From contig NC_020911.1 in assembly GCF_000155675.2 (NCBI RefSeq), forward strand, positions 2,160,501-2,224,500: a stretch of DNA of 64,000 nucleotides, written 5' to 3'. The first letter of the stretch is position 1. Every line of letters begins with the position of its first letter. Source of the stretch: Octadecabacter antarcticus 307. Its GTDB lineage: Bacteria; Pseudomonadota; Alphaproteobacteria; Rhodobacterales; Rhodobacteraceae. The translations under genes were made by a program, and so were the position numbers. The notes beneath the pieces are model-generated. The model made no database searches, was not told the origin of the DNA, and saw only the letters and a list, made by a program, of their open reading frames with translations. Below are positions 28,648 to 38,447 of the stretch, piece after piece.

Positions 28648-31600
28648 ATGACCCGTCAGGACGTCACGCTGAATGACCGCTATGATTTGACCAAAAAACA
28701 CGTGTTGCTGAACGGCACGCAGGCGTTGGTGCGGCTGATGCTCATGCAAAAAGCGCGCGACATGGCGGCTGGGCTGAACACCGCCGGATATGTGACTGGG
28801 TACCGCGGATCGCCGCTGGGTGCGGTCGATATGCAGATGGAACGCGCGCAAAAGGTGCTGACGAAGGCGGATGTGACGTTTCAGCGCGGGCTGAACGAGG
28901 ATCTGGCAGCAACTGCGCTGTGGGGCAGTCAACAGGCGGAATTGCGCGGCGAGGGGACCCATGAAGGCGTATTCGGGCTGTGGTACGGCAAAGGACCCGG
29001 CGTGGATCGGTCCGGCGACGTCATGCGCCATGCAAATATGGCAGGATCATCGACCAATGGCGGTGTCATCATGGCGATGGGCGATGATCACACTGGGGAA
29101 AGTTCCACGACGCTACACCAGTCCGATTGGGCGATGGTGGATGCCTACATGCCGATTGTGTCGCCCGCTGGCGTGCAAGAAATCCTTGATATGGGTCAGT
29201 ATGCCTGGGCGTTGTCACGCTTTGCCGGTGTCTGGGTCGGTTTGAAAACCATGAAGGACACGATTGAAGTCACCAGCGTTGTGGACGGTGATCCGTTTGT
29301 GCAAGACTTTGTGACGCCGGACTTCCCGATGCCCGACGGCGGGCTTAACATTCGTCTGATCGACACGCCCGTCGCGCAAGAGGCGCGGATGATTGACCAC
29401 AAACGGTTCGCAGCTGAGGCGTTTGCGCGGGCCAACCGGATTGATAAAGTCGTGTGGCCGCGCGCTGGTGCGAAAGTCGGATTTGTGGCTGCGGGTAAAA
29501 ACTGGCTCGATCTGTCGCACGCGTTTTCGCTGCTGGGGATTGATGCTGATGAGGCCGCAAAGCTGGGGCTTACGACCTATAAGGTCGGGCAGGTTTGGCC
29601 GCTGGACATGGACAGTTTCCACGAATGGGCAGCGGGGCTGGATTTGATCGTCGTGGTCGAAGAAAAGCGTAAGCTGATCGAAGTGCAAATTAAGGAAGCG
29701 ATCTTTGACGATCGCGAAGGGCGGCGGGTTTATGGCTGGCACAAGGGTGACAGCTGGGAAAACGGCCGCCGAGAGGAGTTTTTTCCAACACGCTATGCGC
29801 TGGACCCAGTTTGGATCGCTGAGAAAATTGGGGGCGTGCTGATCGAAGAGGGTCGGCGCACTGACGCAATTGAGGGCGGGTTGGCGAAGCTTGCCGAAGC
29901 GAAACGCGCGGATAATGCGGAAGAAATTGCGGCCCGATTGCCGTATTTCTGTTCCGGTTGCCCGCATAATTCATCGACCCGCGTACCAGAAGGCGACCGC
30001 GCTTACGCAGGCATCGGCTGTCATTACATGGTGCAGTGGATGGACCGCGATACAGTTGGGTTTACGCAGATGGGCGGTGAAGGCGCCAATTGGGTTGGTG
30101 AGGCGCCGTTTTCCAAACGCGACCACGTGTTCCAGAACCTTGGGGATGGAACGTACAATCATTCCGGTGTTCAGGCGATCCGGTTTGCGCTGATGGCCGG
30201 GACGAACATGACCTATAAAATCCTGTACAATGACGCGGTGGCGATGACCGGCGGGCAGGGCAATGATGGCGGGCTTACTGCCGATCAGATTTGCCGAGAG
30301 GTGCTGGCGATGGGTGTGAAAACAGTCGCACTGGTACATGATCCGAAAGAGGGGCTGGACCTTTCGACAATCCCGTCTGGTGTTGCGATTTCGACGCGCG
30401 ATGATCTGGACGCCGTTCAGAAAGAAATGAGCAAAGTCAAAGGCGTATCTGTTCTTGTTTATGTGCAGACTTGTGCCGCTGAAAAGCGCCGCCGCCGCAA
30501 GCGTGGGCTATTCCCTGACCCCGACAAACGCGTGTTCATCAACACCGATGTCTGTGAAGGCTGCGGTGATTGTGGGGTGCAATCCAACTGCGTATCCATT
30601 GTTCCTGCTGAAACGGAATTGGGCCGAAAACGGGCGATTGATCAATCGTCTTGCAACAAGGATTATTCCTGTGTCAACGGGTTCTGCCCGTCATTTGTAA
30701 CGGTTCAAGGCGCACAGTTGAAAAAGTCGGCGACCACATCGTTGGACTTGCCTGACATGCCCGATCCGGTTTTGCCGCACATCAACGGCACCCATAATGT
30801 TGTTATCACTGGCGTTGGCGGCACGGGCGTCGTCACAATCGGCGCGGTGCTAGCAATGGCTGCGCACGTGGATGGGAAAGCCGCAGGCATGATGGAAATG
30901 GCGGGGCTGGCCCAAAAAGGTGGTGCAGTGCATATCCATTGCAGATTGGCCGAAAAAGCGAGCGACATTAATGCGATTCGTGTGTCGACTGGGGAATGTG
31001 ATGCGCTGATTGGTGGCGATTTGGTGGTGTCGGCAGGAGCCAAAACGTTGGGGCTGATGTCCACAGGGCGCACGCGTGGCGTGGTTAATTCGCACGAAGT
31101 CATGACTGGCGATTTCACCCGTGATGTTGATTTCAAATTACCCACAGATCGCCTGACGCTGGCGTTGCAAGTACGGCTGAAAGATCGCTTATCGTTGTTT
31201 GATGCGCATGCGTTGGCCAAAGCGCTGCTGGGGGACGCAATTTATTCCAACATGATGGTGTTTGGGGCGACGTGGCAGATGGGCGCGATCCCGATTTCGG
31301 GTGCTGCGATACGCCAGGCAATTGAATTGAACGGGACTGCCGTGCCGCGCAATTTGCAGGCGTTTGAATATGGTCGCTGGGCGGTATTGCATGCTGGCGA
31401 ATCTGCAAAGATTTTGAACCCGACGGTCGTTGATAAACCGAAATTGCTAGACGAAAAGATTGCGTTTCGTGCCGCCTATCTGACGAAATACCAAAACGCG
31501 GCCTACGCTAAACGTTACACAGATTTCGTTGATACGTTCGACGGTGATCTGCGCGAAGCGGTTGCGCTGGGATATCATAAGCTGTTGTCTTACAAGGACG

Positions 31601-32061
31601 AATACGAAGTTGCGCGGCTGTTGATTGACACCCGAAAACAGGCCGAAGCTGAATTTGATGGCGTGCTGAAGTTGACCCATCATCTTGCGCCGCCGTTGTT
31701 AAGCCGGACAGGATCAAACGGGCGACCAAAGAAGATCGCGATGCCAGCGTTCACGGCAAAACTGTTCCCGCTGCTGGCACGGCTGAAGGGGTTGCGCGGT
31801 ACGCGTTGGGATATTTTTGGCCGTACGGATGAGCGTAGAATGGAACGTGCGTTGATTGTGGAATACGAAGCCGACATGATTGAAGTGCGCGGGGTTCTGC
31901 GACCTGATAGCCTTGAGGCGGCCGTCGCGCTGGCCAGCTTGCCGCTGGATATTCGCGGGTTTGGGCCGGTGAAACTGGTCAACGCGGGCAAGGTGGCAAA
32001 ACGGCGGGAAGAACTGCTGGCGGTTCTGTGTGCGCCGCAGGGGCGTGCAGCGGCGGAGTAA
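28648..32061 (+). CDS. ior: fused indolepyruvate:ferredoxin oxidoreductase
   Basis: A 1137-residue enzyme oxidatively decarboxylating aryl-2-oxo acids (from Trp, Phe, Tyr transamination) to acyl-CoA with a ferredoxin acceptor. Domain order: an N-terminal pyrimidine-binding domain (GYRGSPLGAVDMQ, about 50-62), a thiamine pyrophosphate domain (about 430-600; MGGEGANWVGEAPF, NDAVAMTGGQGNDGGLTADQ), a cysteine cluster region (VCEGCGDCGVQSNC near 635, CNKDYSCVNGFCPSF) for Fe-S centres, and the C-terminal gamma domain (NVVITGVGGTGVVTIGAVLA). Archaeal IorA/IorB are separate; alphaproteobacterial members are fused like this. A GGGAGG precedes the ATG. Confidence 0.93.
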   Translation: MTRQDVTLNDRYDLTKKHVLLNGTQALVRLMLMQKARDMAAGLNTAGYVTGYRGSPLGAVDMQMERAQKVLTKADVTFQRGLNEDLAATALWGSQQAELRGEGTHEGVFGLWYGKGPGVDRSGDVMRHANMAGSSTNGGVIMAMGDDHTGESSTTLHQSDWAMVDAYMPIVSPAGVQEILDMGQYAWALSRFAGVWVGLKTMKDTIEVTSVVDGDPFVQDFVTPDFPMPDGGLNIRLIDTPVAQEARMIDHKRFAAEAFARANRIDKVVWPRAGAKVGFVAAGKNWLDLSHAFSLLGIDADEAAKLGLTTYKVGQVWPLDMDSFHEWAAGLDLIVVVEEKRKLIEVQIKEAIFDDREGRRVYGWHKGDSWENGRREEFFPTRYALDPVWIAEKIGGVLIEEGRRTDAIEGGLAKLAEAKRADNAEEIAARLPYFCSGCPHNSSTRVPEGDRAYAGIGCHYMVQWMDRDTVGFTQMGGEGANWVGEAPFSKRDHVFQNLGDGTYNHSGVQAIRFALMAGTNMTYKILYNDAVAMTGGQGNDGGLTADQICREVLAMGVKTVALVHDPKEGLDLSTIPSGVAISTRDDLDAVQKEMSKVKGVSVLVYVQTCAAEKRRRRKRGLFPDPDKRVFINTDVCEGCGDCGVQSNCVSIVPAETELGRKRAIDQSSCNKDYSCVNGFCPSFVTVQGAQLKKSATTSLDLPDMPDPVLPHINGTHNVVITGVGGTGVVTIGAVLAMAAHVDGKAAGMMEMAGLAQKGGAVHIHCRLAEKASDINAIRVSTGECDALIGGDLVVSAGAKTLGLMSTGRTRGVVNSHEVMTGDFTRDVDFKLPTDRLTLALQVRLKDRLSLFDAHALAKALLGDAIYSNMMVFGATWQMGAIPISGAAIRQAIELNGTAVPRNLQAFEYGRWAVLHAGESAKILNPTVVDKPKLLDEKIAFRAAYLTKYQNAAYAKRYTDFVDTFDGDLREAVALGYHKLLSYKDEYEVARLLIDTRKQAEAEFDGVLKLTHHLAPPLLSRTGSNGRPKKIAMPAFTAKLFPLLARLKGLRGTRWDIFGRTDERRMERALIVEYEADMIEVRGVLRPDSLEAAVALASLPLDIRGFGPVKLVNAGKVAKRREELLAVLCAPQGRAAAE

Positions 32062-32149
32062 ACCGTAAAACCTGCATGGATTTCCCGCGCGAACGCACGT
32101 AGAACGCAATCCACGGGATGTGCGTGCAGAAGAAGCAAAGGTAAGGCAG

Positions 32150-32959
32150 ATGGCAGTTGGCATTTTTGACAGTGGTTTGGGCGGATTAACCGTATTGGAT
32201 GCGGTACAACAGCGCCTGCCGGATGTGCCTTTTGTATATTATGCCGACAGCGCAAATGCGCCCTACGGTGTGCGCACTGCAGATGATATTTACAACCTCA
32301 CCACGGCGGCAACCCAAGCGTTGTTTGATGCGGGCTGCGATCTGGTAATTTTGGCCTGCAACACTGCGTCAGCAGCGGCTTTGCGGCGCATGCAAGAAAG
32401 TTGGGTTCCAAAAGACAAACGAGTTTTGGGGGTTTTTGTGCCCCTAATTGAGGCCATGACGGAACGGTCATGGGGGGACAATTCCCCGCCGCGCGAAGTG
32501 GGTGTAAAACATGTGGCGTTGTTCGCGACGCCTGCGACTGTGTCGAGCCGCGCATTCCAGCGCGAATTGGCGTTTCGCGCCATTGGTGTAGATGTTGAAG
32601 GACAGGCCTGCGGTGGCGTGGTTGATGCGATCGAAGAAGGCGACATGATCTTGGCCGAAGCCTTGGTGCGCAGCCATGTGGATGCGTTAAAGCGCAAGAT
32701 GCCGGAGCCGGACGCCGCTGTCTTGGGCTGCACGCATTACCCAATGATGCAGGATGCGTTTCAGACTGCCCTTGGCGCGGATGTGAAGGTGTTCAGTCAG
32801 GCCGATCTGGTCGCCGACAGCCTCGCCGATTATTTGCAGCGTCGGCCAGAAATGGCAGGTGGCGGTACGTCAAAGTTCCTGACGTCGGGCGACCCAAAGC
32901 GGGTCAGCGACCGCGCGACGCAGTTCTTGCGACGACAGATCACGTTTGAAGCGGCTTGA
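32150..32959 (+). CDS. murI: glutamate racemase
   Basis: A 269-residue enzyme that makes D-glutamate for peptidoglycan. Catalytic cysteines are seen in LACNTASAA and LGCTHYPM. The N-terminal [20 protein letters not shown] and [11 protein letters not shown] blocks are diagnostic. The ATG at 32150 after TAAGG is preferred over an in-frame ATG ten codons upstream, because MAVGIFDSG is the family start. It precedes argC on the same strand. Confidence 0.95.
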   Translation: MAVGIFDSGLGGLTVLDAVQQRLPDVPFVYYADSANAPYGVRTADDIYNLTTAATQALFDAGCDLVILACNTASAAALRRMQESWVPKDKRVLGVFVPLIEAMTERSWGDNSPPREVGVKHVALFATPATVSSRAFQRELAFRAIGVDVEGQACGGVVDAIEEGDMILAEALVRSHVDALKRKMPEPDAAVLGCTHYPMMQDAFQTALGADVKVFSQADLVADSLADYLQRRPEMAGGGTSKFLTSGDPKRVSDRATQFLRRQITFEAA

Positions 32960-33013
32960 ACCAGTTAAATGTGATGAAGATATACGCTGATATGTCAGCG
33001 CTAGGGTGTTGAA

Positions 33014-34042
33014 ATGAATTATAAAATTGCGATCCTTGGGGCGTCTGGGTACACTGGCGCCGAACTTGTGCGTCTGATTGCTGGTCATCCGTCGATTGAG
33101 ATTTCTGCGCTGTCGGGCAATTCGAAAGCCGGACAAAGCATGGCGCAAGTGTTCCCACATTTGCGGCATCTGGACTTGCCGGTTTTAAGCACGATTGAAG
33201 ATGTGGATTTCAGCGGTATTGATTTGGTGTTTTGCGCTTTGCCGCATAAAACCAGCCAAGACGTGATCTCTAAGCTTCCGAAAACGCTGAAGATTGTTGA
33301 TCTTAGTGCAGATTTCCGGCTGCGTGATCCCGCAGCCTATGAAAAGTGGTACGGCAATCCTCATGCTGCGTTGGAGATGCAAAAGGAGGCTGTTTACGGC
33401 CTAACAGAGTTTTACCGCGATGAGATAGCGAGTGCGCGGCTGGTGGCAGGTACGGGGTGTAACGCCGCGACAGCGCAGTTTGCTCTGCGACCTTTGATTG
33501 CGGCTGGGGTTATCGATCTGGACGAAATTATCATCGATCTTGCCTGTGCGGTGTCCGGCGCGGGGCGGTCGTTAAAGGAAAACCTGCTGCATGCAGAATT
33601 ATCCGAGGGTGCGCACGCCTATGCGGTTGGCGGCACCCACCGCCATTTGGGGGAGCTGGATCAAGAATTCAGCGCGATTGCGGGGCGGCCCGTAGAGGTG
33701 CAATTCACACCGCATTTGATTCCTGCAAACCGAGGAATTCTGGCGACTGTTTACGTGAAAGGTGACGCGCAAACCCTTCACAACGTAATGAAAAAGCAAT
33801 ACGAAGATGAGCCGTTCATTGAGGTTCTGCCCATTGGCGAACATCCCAGTATCCGTCATATTCGTGGATCAAACTTCTGTCATGTCGGTGTTGTTGCTGA
33901 TCGGCGCGACGGGCGAGCGATTGTGATTGCAGCGCTCGACAACCTCACGAAAGGTTCAAGCGGACAGGCATTGCAGAACGCCAATCTGATGTTAAATCTA
34001 CCTGAAACGTTGGGGTTGACGATGGCCCCGTTGTTTCCTTAG
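33014..34042 (+). CDS. argC: N-acetyl-gamma-glutamyl-phosphate reductase
   Basis: A 342-residue NADPH-dependent enzyme of arginine biosynthesis. An N-terminal Rossmann motif [15 protein letters not shown] is present. The catalytic cysteine is in [11 protein letters not shown] (about residue 148), and [11 protein letters not shown] and [15 protein letters not shown] are conserved C-terminal blocks. It is followed after 11 bases by ccmE. Confidence 0.96.
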   Translation: MNYKIAILGASGYTGAELVRLIAGHPSIEISALSGNSKAGQSMAQVFPHLRHLDLPVLSTIEDVDFSGIDLVFCALPHKTSQDVISKLPKTLKIVDLSADFRLRDPAAYEKWYGNPHAALEMQKEAVYGLTEFYRDEIASARLVAGTGCNAATAQFALRPLIAAGVIDLDEIIIDLACAVSGAGRSLKENLLHAELSEGAHAYAVGGTHRHLGELDQEFSAIAGRPVEVQFTPHLIPANRGILATVYVKGDAQTLHNVMKKQYEDEPFIEVLPIGEHPSIRHIRGSNFCHVGVVADRRDGRAIVIAALDNLTKGSSGQALQNANLMLNLPETLGLTMAPLFP

Positions 34043-34053
34043 GAGCGCACGTC

Positions 34054-34545
34054 ATGTCCGGTTTCAAGAATCTGAAGAAAACGCGTCGAAAACAGGTGCT
34101 TGTGGTGTCGTTCGTGGCGATTGCGGGGGTATTTGTTATCCTCGCTTTGTTGCCGAATGACTCTTTTCAGTTTTTCCGATCTCCCACAGAGGTCGTGACC
34201 GAACCGCCGAAAGAAACGGAGCTGTTTCGCATTGGCGGCATGGTGCAGGACGGATCGATTGTGCGTGGTGAGGGGCTTGAGGTGTCGTTTATTGTCACGG
34301 ATTGCTGGAACATTGTGCCAGTGACGTTCAACGATATATTGCCAAGCCTGTTTGAAGAAGGTCAGGGCATGGTTGGTCAAGGGCATTACATTAATGGTAC
34401 CTTTGAAGCCGTTGAAATTCTTGCAAAACATGATGAAACATACATGCCTGCCGAGGTTGTGAATATGCAAGAGGCGCAGAATTTTTGTGACCCTCTCGAT
34501 GCCACTGAAGTTGACGCAACGTACGGTGCCACCACCAGCGGTTAA
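34054..34545 (+). CDS. ccmE: cytochrome c maturation haem chaperone CcmE
   Basis: A 163-residue membrane-anchored periplasmic haem chaperone. The N-terminal helix is about 19-37 (VLVVSFVAIAGVFVILALL). The OB-fold domain has FRIGGMVQDGSIVRGEGLEV, and the haem-attaching histidine is His126 in AKHDETYMP, with Tyr130 as the second conserved ligand. It is physically separate from ccmABCDG (25 kb away), in line with argC. Confidence 0.95.
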   Translation: MSGFKNLKKTRRKQVLVVSFVAIAGVFVILALLPNDSFQFFRSPTEVVTEPPKETELFRIGGMVQDGSIVRGEGLEVSFIVTDCWNIVPVTFNDILPSLFEEGQGMVGQGHYINGTFEAVEILAKHDETYMPAEVVNMQEAQNFCDPLDATEVDATYGATTSG

Positions 34546-34587
34546 CAATTTAATTGCACTCTCCATGTTCAAATGCATGGGGATGTT

Positions 34588-35202
34588 ATGATGAACGATG
34601 TTAGTCAAATTGCCGAGGAAATTGTCGCCCGTGAGGGGGGCTATGTGAATGATCCTGACGATCCGGGAGGGGCCACGAATTTTGGCGTGACGATCCACAC
34701 GATGCGCCGCTTGGGGCTTGATCTGGATCGAAACGGCCAAGTGAACGAACAAGACGTGCGTGTGTTGTCGCGCGAACAGGCTGTGGCCATTTTTATCGAA
34801 CATTACTTTGAACGGCCGCGTATTCGTGATCTCCCAGCAGAGCTGCATGCATCGGTGTTTGACATGTATGTTAATGCCGGATCGAACGCGGTGCGGATTT
34901 TGCAGCGTTTATTGCGGGACATGCGGATTGACGTCACCGTGGACGGGGTGATCGGGCCACAGACTATTGCGGGCGTGCAGCAGGGTATGGCTGCGGCAGT
35001 TGATCATTTCGTCGATGCCTACGGTATTGCGCGGCGGAATTATTATTATTCTTTGGCCGATGCGCGCCCTGCCAGTCGCAAATTTGCACGGCGTTTGGAC
35101 GGCGGTAAGGGCGGCTGGATCACGCGGGCAGAAGAATTTATTTCGCTCCGCTATCACCTAAGCCACGATCAGCATCGCGAAAGGACTGCAAAATGGGTTT
35201 GA
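34588..35202 (+). CDS. GH108-type endolysin (N-acetylmuramidase)
   Basis: A 204-residue peptidoglycan hydrolase of glycoside hydrolase family 108. The N-terminal EEIVAREGGYVNDPDDPGGA has the catalytic Glu (about residue 16). TNFGVTIHTMRRLG and the C-terminal predicted peptidoglycan-binding domain (VDGVIGPQTIAGVQ, then ARRNYYYSLADARP) follow. No signal peptide, so it depends on a holin, whose gene overlaps by ten bases. In Rhodobacter capsulatus a homologous endolysin/holin pair outside the main cluster releases gene transfer agent particles; by analogy this may be the lysis module. The start may be either of two adjacent ATGs (34588/34591). Confidence 0.85.
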   Translation: MMNDVSQIAEEIVAREGGYVNDPDDPGGATNFGVTIHTMRRLGLDLDRNGQVNEQDVRVLSREQAVAIFIEHYFERPRIRDLPAELHASVFDMYVNAGSNAVRILQRLLRDMRIDVTVDGVIGPQTIAGVQQGMAAAVDHFVDAYGIARRNYYYSLADARPASRKFARRLDGGKGGWITRAEEFISLRYHLSHDQHRERTAKWV

Positions 35203-35768
35203 TTGAACGCATCTTTGGTTCGATATTCGGGAATGGTCGCAATGTGATCGTCGAAACTGCACAGGTGTTTCGCGAAAACGCCGAAGGAGCCGCCGTCAGA
35301 CAGGCGGACATCAAACAACAATCCATGCGCCAGTTTGCGTCTGAGTTTGCGGTTCAACGACATGGCGGTTTTAATCGGTTCATGGATGCGTTGAACCGTT
35401 TGCCACGTCCGTTGTTGGCATTTGGCACCATTGGATTGTTCGTCGTGGCGATGGCCGATCCGGTTTGGTTTTCAACGCGAATGCAGGGTATTTCGCTGGT
35501 GCCTGATCCGTTGTGGTGGTTGATGGGCGCGATCGTCAGCTTCTATTTCGGTGCGCGCCATCAGGCGCACAGTCAGGATTTTCAACGCTCCATCGCACAG
35601 ACATTGGCGCGTGTTCCGACCGTTGTGGAAAACACGCGCGCGCTGCGGGCGTTGCGCGCGGACACGCCGCAGGTGGCGCAAAGCGCGCCGTCGGCTGATC
35701 TGACGCTGGGGGCTTTGGCACCAACAGACAATCCAGCGCTGGTGGACTGGCAAAGCAGCCAGCGGTAA
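35193..35768 (+). CDS. GTA-type holin (3-TM holin family)
   Basis: A 191-residue membrane protein that I assign to the holin family associated with gene transfer agents. The N-terminal GLIERIFGSIFGNGRNVIVE is amphipathic. Two clear hydrophobic segments follow (PLLAFGTIGLFVVAMADPVWF, about 73-94, and WLMGAIVSFYFGARHQ, about 109-124), and the C-terminus is a soluble Ala/Thr-rich tail. It overlaps the endolysin gene by ten bases, the usual holin-endolysin linkage. The pair sits between ccmE and ccmF, away from any phage structural gene in the window. Confidence 0.78.
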   Translation: MGLIERIFGSIFGNGRNVIVETAQVFRENAEGAAVRQADIKQQSMRQFASEFAVQRHGGFNRFMDALNRLPRPLLAFGTIGLFVVAMADPVWFSTRMQGISLVPDPLWWLMGAIVSFYFGARHQAHSQDFQRSIAQTLARVPTVVENTRALRALRADTPQVAQSAPSADLTLGALAPTDNPALVDWQSSQR

Positions 35769-35795
35769 CTTGCTTGTGACACAACCGTGACGTTT

Positions 35796-35820
35796 CGCCC
35801 CGCTTGGGTGGGGCGGTTTC
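35796..35820 (+). terminator. possible terminator after the holin gene
   Basis: CGCCCC (35796-35801), an eight-base loop and GGGGCG (35810-35815) are followed by GTTTC. It lies 28 bases after the holin stop and 41 bases before ccmF. The T-run is short, so termination may be partial. Confidence 0.45.
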
Positions 35821-35856
35821 GCTGGCAGCATTGGCAGGGCTGACTATAGTGCGACC

Positions 35857-37905
35857 ATGATTACTGAGCTTGGACATTTCGCGTTGATTCTGGCGGCCCT
35901 TGTAGGGGTCGTGCAGATGGTCGTGCCATTGGTAGGCGCGCATATGGGGTGGCGCGGCTGGATGGCGTTGGCGGACCCTGCAGCGGTGGTGCAATTGCTG
36001 CTTGTCGGCGTGAGCTTTGCGGCACTTACCTATGCGTTTGTGGTGTCTGACTTTTCCGTCAAATTAGTGGCGTCGAACAGCCATTCGGCTAAACCTATGC
36101 TGTATAAGATATCGGGAGTTTGGGGCAATCACGAAGGGTCGATGCTGCTGTGGCAGCTTATTTTGGTGCTGTTTGGCGCTTGTGCCAGCTGGTTTGGCGG
36201 TAACCTGCCTTCCAGTTTGCGCGCCCGCGTTTTGGGTGTGCAGGCGTCGGTCAGTGTCGCTTTTTACGCGTTTATATTATTTACATCAAACCCGTTCGAA
36301 CGGCTGGAATTTCCACCCTTCGACGGGCGTGATCTGAACCCACTTTTGCAGGACCCCGGATTGGCGTTTCACCCACCGTTTTTGTATTTGGGCTACGTCG
36401 GGCTAAGCATGTCGTTTTCGTTTGCGATTGCCGCCTTGCTCGAAGGGCGCGTTGATGCCGCCTGGGGACGATGGGTGCGCCCGTGGACTTTGGCGGCGTG
36501 GATATTCCTGACCATCGGCATTGCGCTGGGGTCATGGTGGGCGTATTATGAACTGGGCTGGGGTGGCTTTTGGTTCTGGGACCCTGTTGAGAACGCGTCC
36601 TTGATGCCGTGGCTACTTGCCGCAGCACTGCTGCATTCGGCCATCGTTGTGGAGAAACGCGAGAGCCTGAAGGCGTGGACAATTCTGCTGGCAATTCTTG
36701 CATTCGGGTTTTCATTACTTGGCACGTTTATCGTGCGATCCGGCGTTCTGACATCCGTACATGCTTTCGCCAATGACCCCGAACGCGGCGTGTTCATTCT
36801 AATGATCCTCGCGTTTTTCGTTGGCGGCGGTTTGCTGCTGTTCGCTCTTCGTGCCGGATCGATGGAATCCAAAGGTGTGTTTGGTCTGGTCAGTCGTGAA
36901 ACCGCCATTGTGTCGAACAATGTGCTTTTGGCGGTGTCCTGTTTCGTAGTGTTCTGGGGCACGATTTGGCCGTTGGTTGTCGAACTTGCGTCGGCTAATG
37001 CGGTGTGGGGCGGGGGAATGACCAACCCGTTTTACGCCATAGGATTGTTTGATCGACCCGAACAGGTGTCGGTCGGGCCACCGTTTTTCAACTTTGCTTT
37101 CACGCTTATTTTTGTACCGCTCACGCTCGTCCTACCGATTGGTGCGGTGCTGGCATGGAAACGTGGCAGTCTGGCGCGGGCCGCCAAATCCATGGCACCA
37201 GTTGCTGCCCTGGCGATTGCCTGCGGTTTGCTGGCGTATGCGGTGCAGACAGGACGGTCCGCTATGGGGCCGATCGGCGTCGCCCTTGGAATTTGGGTCG
37301 TTGGTGGTGCCGCCATGGATTTGTGGCTGCGCACGGGGCGCGGTGCGCTGGAAGATCGGGTGAAACGTTTGATCCGTTTGCCGCGTGCTGATTGGGGTAA
37401 ATTCACCGCCCACGCCGGTATGGGGGTTACGGTTTTTGCAGTGGCCGCATTGCTTGCATGGGAAGACGAAGACATTCGCGTCGCCCAAATCGGGGATCGC
37501 TGGCAGGTTGGAATTCATGAAATCGAATTGACCGACGTGGTCGATATTGAAGGGCCAAATTATTTTGGCGAAGGCGGTATAATCACTGTCATCCGCAATG
37601 GGCGTGACGTTGGGAAGGTCTTTGCGGAGAAACGCATCTATCCAGTGGCACAGATGCCAACAACCGAAGCGGGGATTCGTAATGGCATCCTGCGCGACGT
37701 TTATGTTGTGCTGGGTGATCGGCAAACTGGCGGTGGCTGGGCCGTGCGTACCTACATCAAACCTTTTGCAAATTGGGTTTGGGGTGGTGCGATTTTGATG
37801 GCGCTGGGTGGCTTCATCTCTCTCAGCGACAGGCGGCTGCGGGTTGCTGCGGGGGCCGCGAAATCCGTTGAGAAACCCACTGCAAAACCGGTACCGGCAG
37901 AATGA
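35857..37905 (+). CDS. ccmF: cytochrome c haem lyase subunit CcmF
   Basis: A 682-residue polytopic membrane protein that joins haem to apocytochrome c together with CcmH. The Trp-rich haem motif GGFWFWDPVEN is at about 235-246. Other blocks are VWGNHEGSMLLWQL near 90 and DPGLAFHPPFLYLGYVGLS, which carries conserved histidines. Most of the sequence is hydrophobic helices, with a periplasmic domain near residues 550-625. It overlaps ccmH by four bases. Confidence 0.96.
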   Translation: MITELGHFALILAALVGVVQMVVPLVGAHMGWRGWMALADPAAVVQLLLVGVSFAALTYAFVVSDFSVKLVASNSHSAKPMLYKISGVWGNHEGSMLLWQLILVLFGACASWFGGNLPSSLRARVLGVQASVSVAFYAFILFTSNPFERLEFPPFDGRDLNPLLQDPGLAFHPPFLYLGYVGLSMSFSFAIAALLEGRVDAAWGRWVRPWTLAAWIFLTIGIALGSWWAYYELGWGGFWFWDPVENASLMPWLLAAALLHSAIVVEKRESLKAWTILLAILAFGFSLLGTFIVRSGVLTSVHAFANDPERGVFILMILAFFVGGGLLLFALRAGSMESKGVFGLVSRETAIVSNNVLLAVSCFVVFWGTIWPLVVELASANAVWGGGMTNPFYAIGLFDRPEQVSVGPPFFNFAFTLIFVPLTLVLPIGAVLAWKRGSLARAAKSMAPVAALAIACGLLAYAVQTGRSAMGPIGVALGIWVVGGAAMDLWLRTGRGALEDRVKRLIRLPRADWGKFTAHAGMGVTVFAVAALLAWEDEDIRVAQIGDRWQVGIHEIELTDVVDIEGPNYFGEGGIITVIRNGRDVGKVFAEKRIYPVAQMPTTEAGIRNGILRDVYVVLGDRQTGGGWAVRTYIKPFANWVWGGAILMALGGFISLSDRRLRVAAGAAKSVEKPTAKPVPAE

Positions 37906-38348
37906 AGTGGCTCGTTCTTATCTTTTGTCTTTTGGCCGCGCCCTTGGCAGCTGTTCAACCGGATGAGGTGCTGGACGACGCCGCGCTTGAAATTCGCGCC
38001 CGCGCGCTGTCTGCAGATCTGCGCTGCCCTGTGTGTCGCAATGAAAGCATTGATGAAAGTCATGCAGACATTGCCCGTGACCTGCGGCTTTTGCTGCGCG
38101 AACGGCTGGTCGCAGGCGATACTGACTCGCAGGCGATGCAATTTCTGGTGGATCGTTACGGTGAATATATCCTACTAAACCCGCGGGTTGCAGGGGTAAA
38201 TATTTTGCTGTGGTTCGCCGCGCCGTTCATGCTGCTGCTAGCGGGTGCCATTGCAGTTGTGACGATCAGGGGGCGGTCGCGTGCGGCTGGGCCCGATGCC
38301 TTAAACATGGATGAACAAAAACGCCTCTATGATATTATGGGCAAGTAA
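37902..38348 (+). CDS. ccmH: cytochrome c maturation protein CcmH (CcmL type)
   Basis: A 148-residue protein with a signal peptide (WLVLIFCLLAAPLAAV), the redox motif LRCPVCRN (Cys42, Cys45), DIARDLRLLLRERLVAGD and a C-terminal membrane helix (LLWFAAPFMLLLAGAIAVV). This is the short CcmH form lacking the TPR domain, so a separate ccmI would be expected; none follows here. Confidence 0.94.
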   Translation: MKWLVLIFCLLAAPLAAVQPDEVLDDAALEIRARALSADLRCPVCRNESIDESHADIARDLRLLLRERLVAGDTDSQAMQFLVDRYGEYILLNPRVAGVNILLWFAAPFMLLLAGAIAVVTIRGRSRAAGPDALNMDEQKRLYDIMGK

Positions 38349-38447
38349 CATTGCAGGTTCGCGCAGGTCGTCTGCCGCGGCGTTTGGGCTTTTCTATACC
38401 GCACAGTTCACTAGGGTGGGCGCAACATAATTCTTGAAGGACGCCCC

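Noticed and set aside
34541..34556. CtrA-like TTAA pair before the endolysin gene
   Set aside because: The two TTAA are four, not seven, bases apart, so it does not match the consensus.
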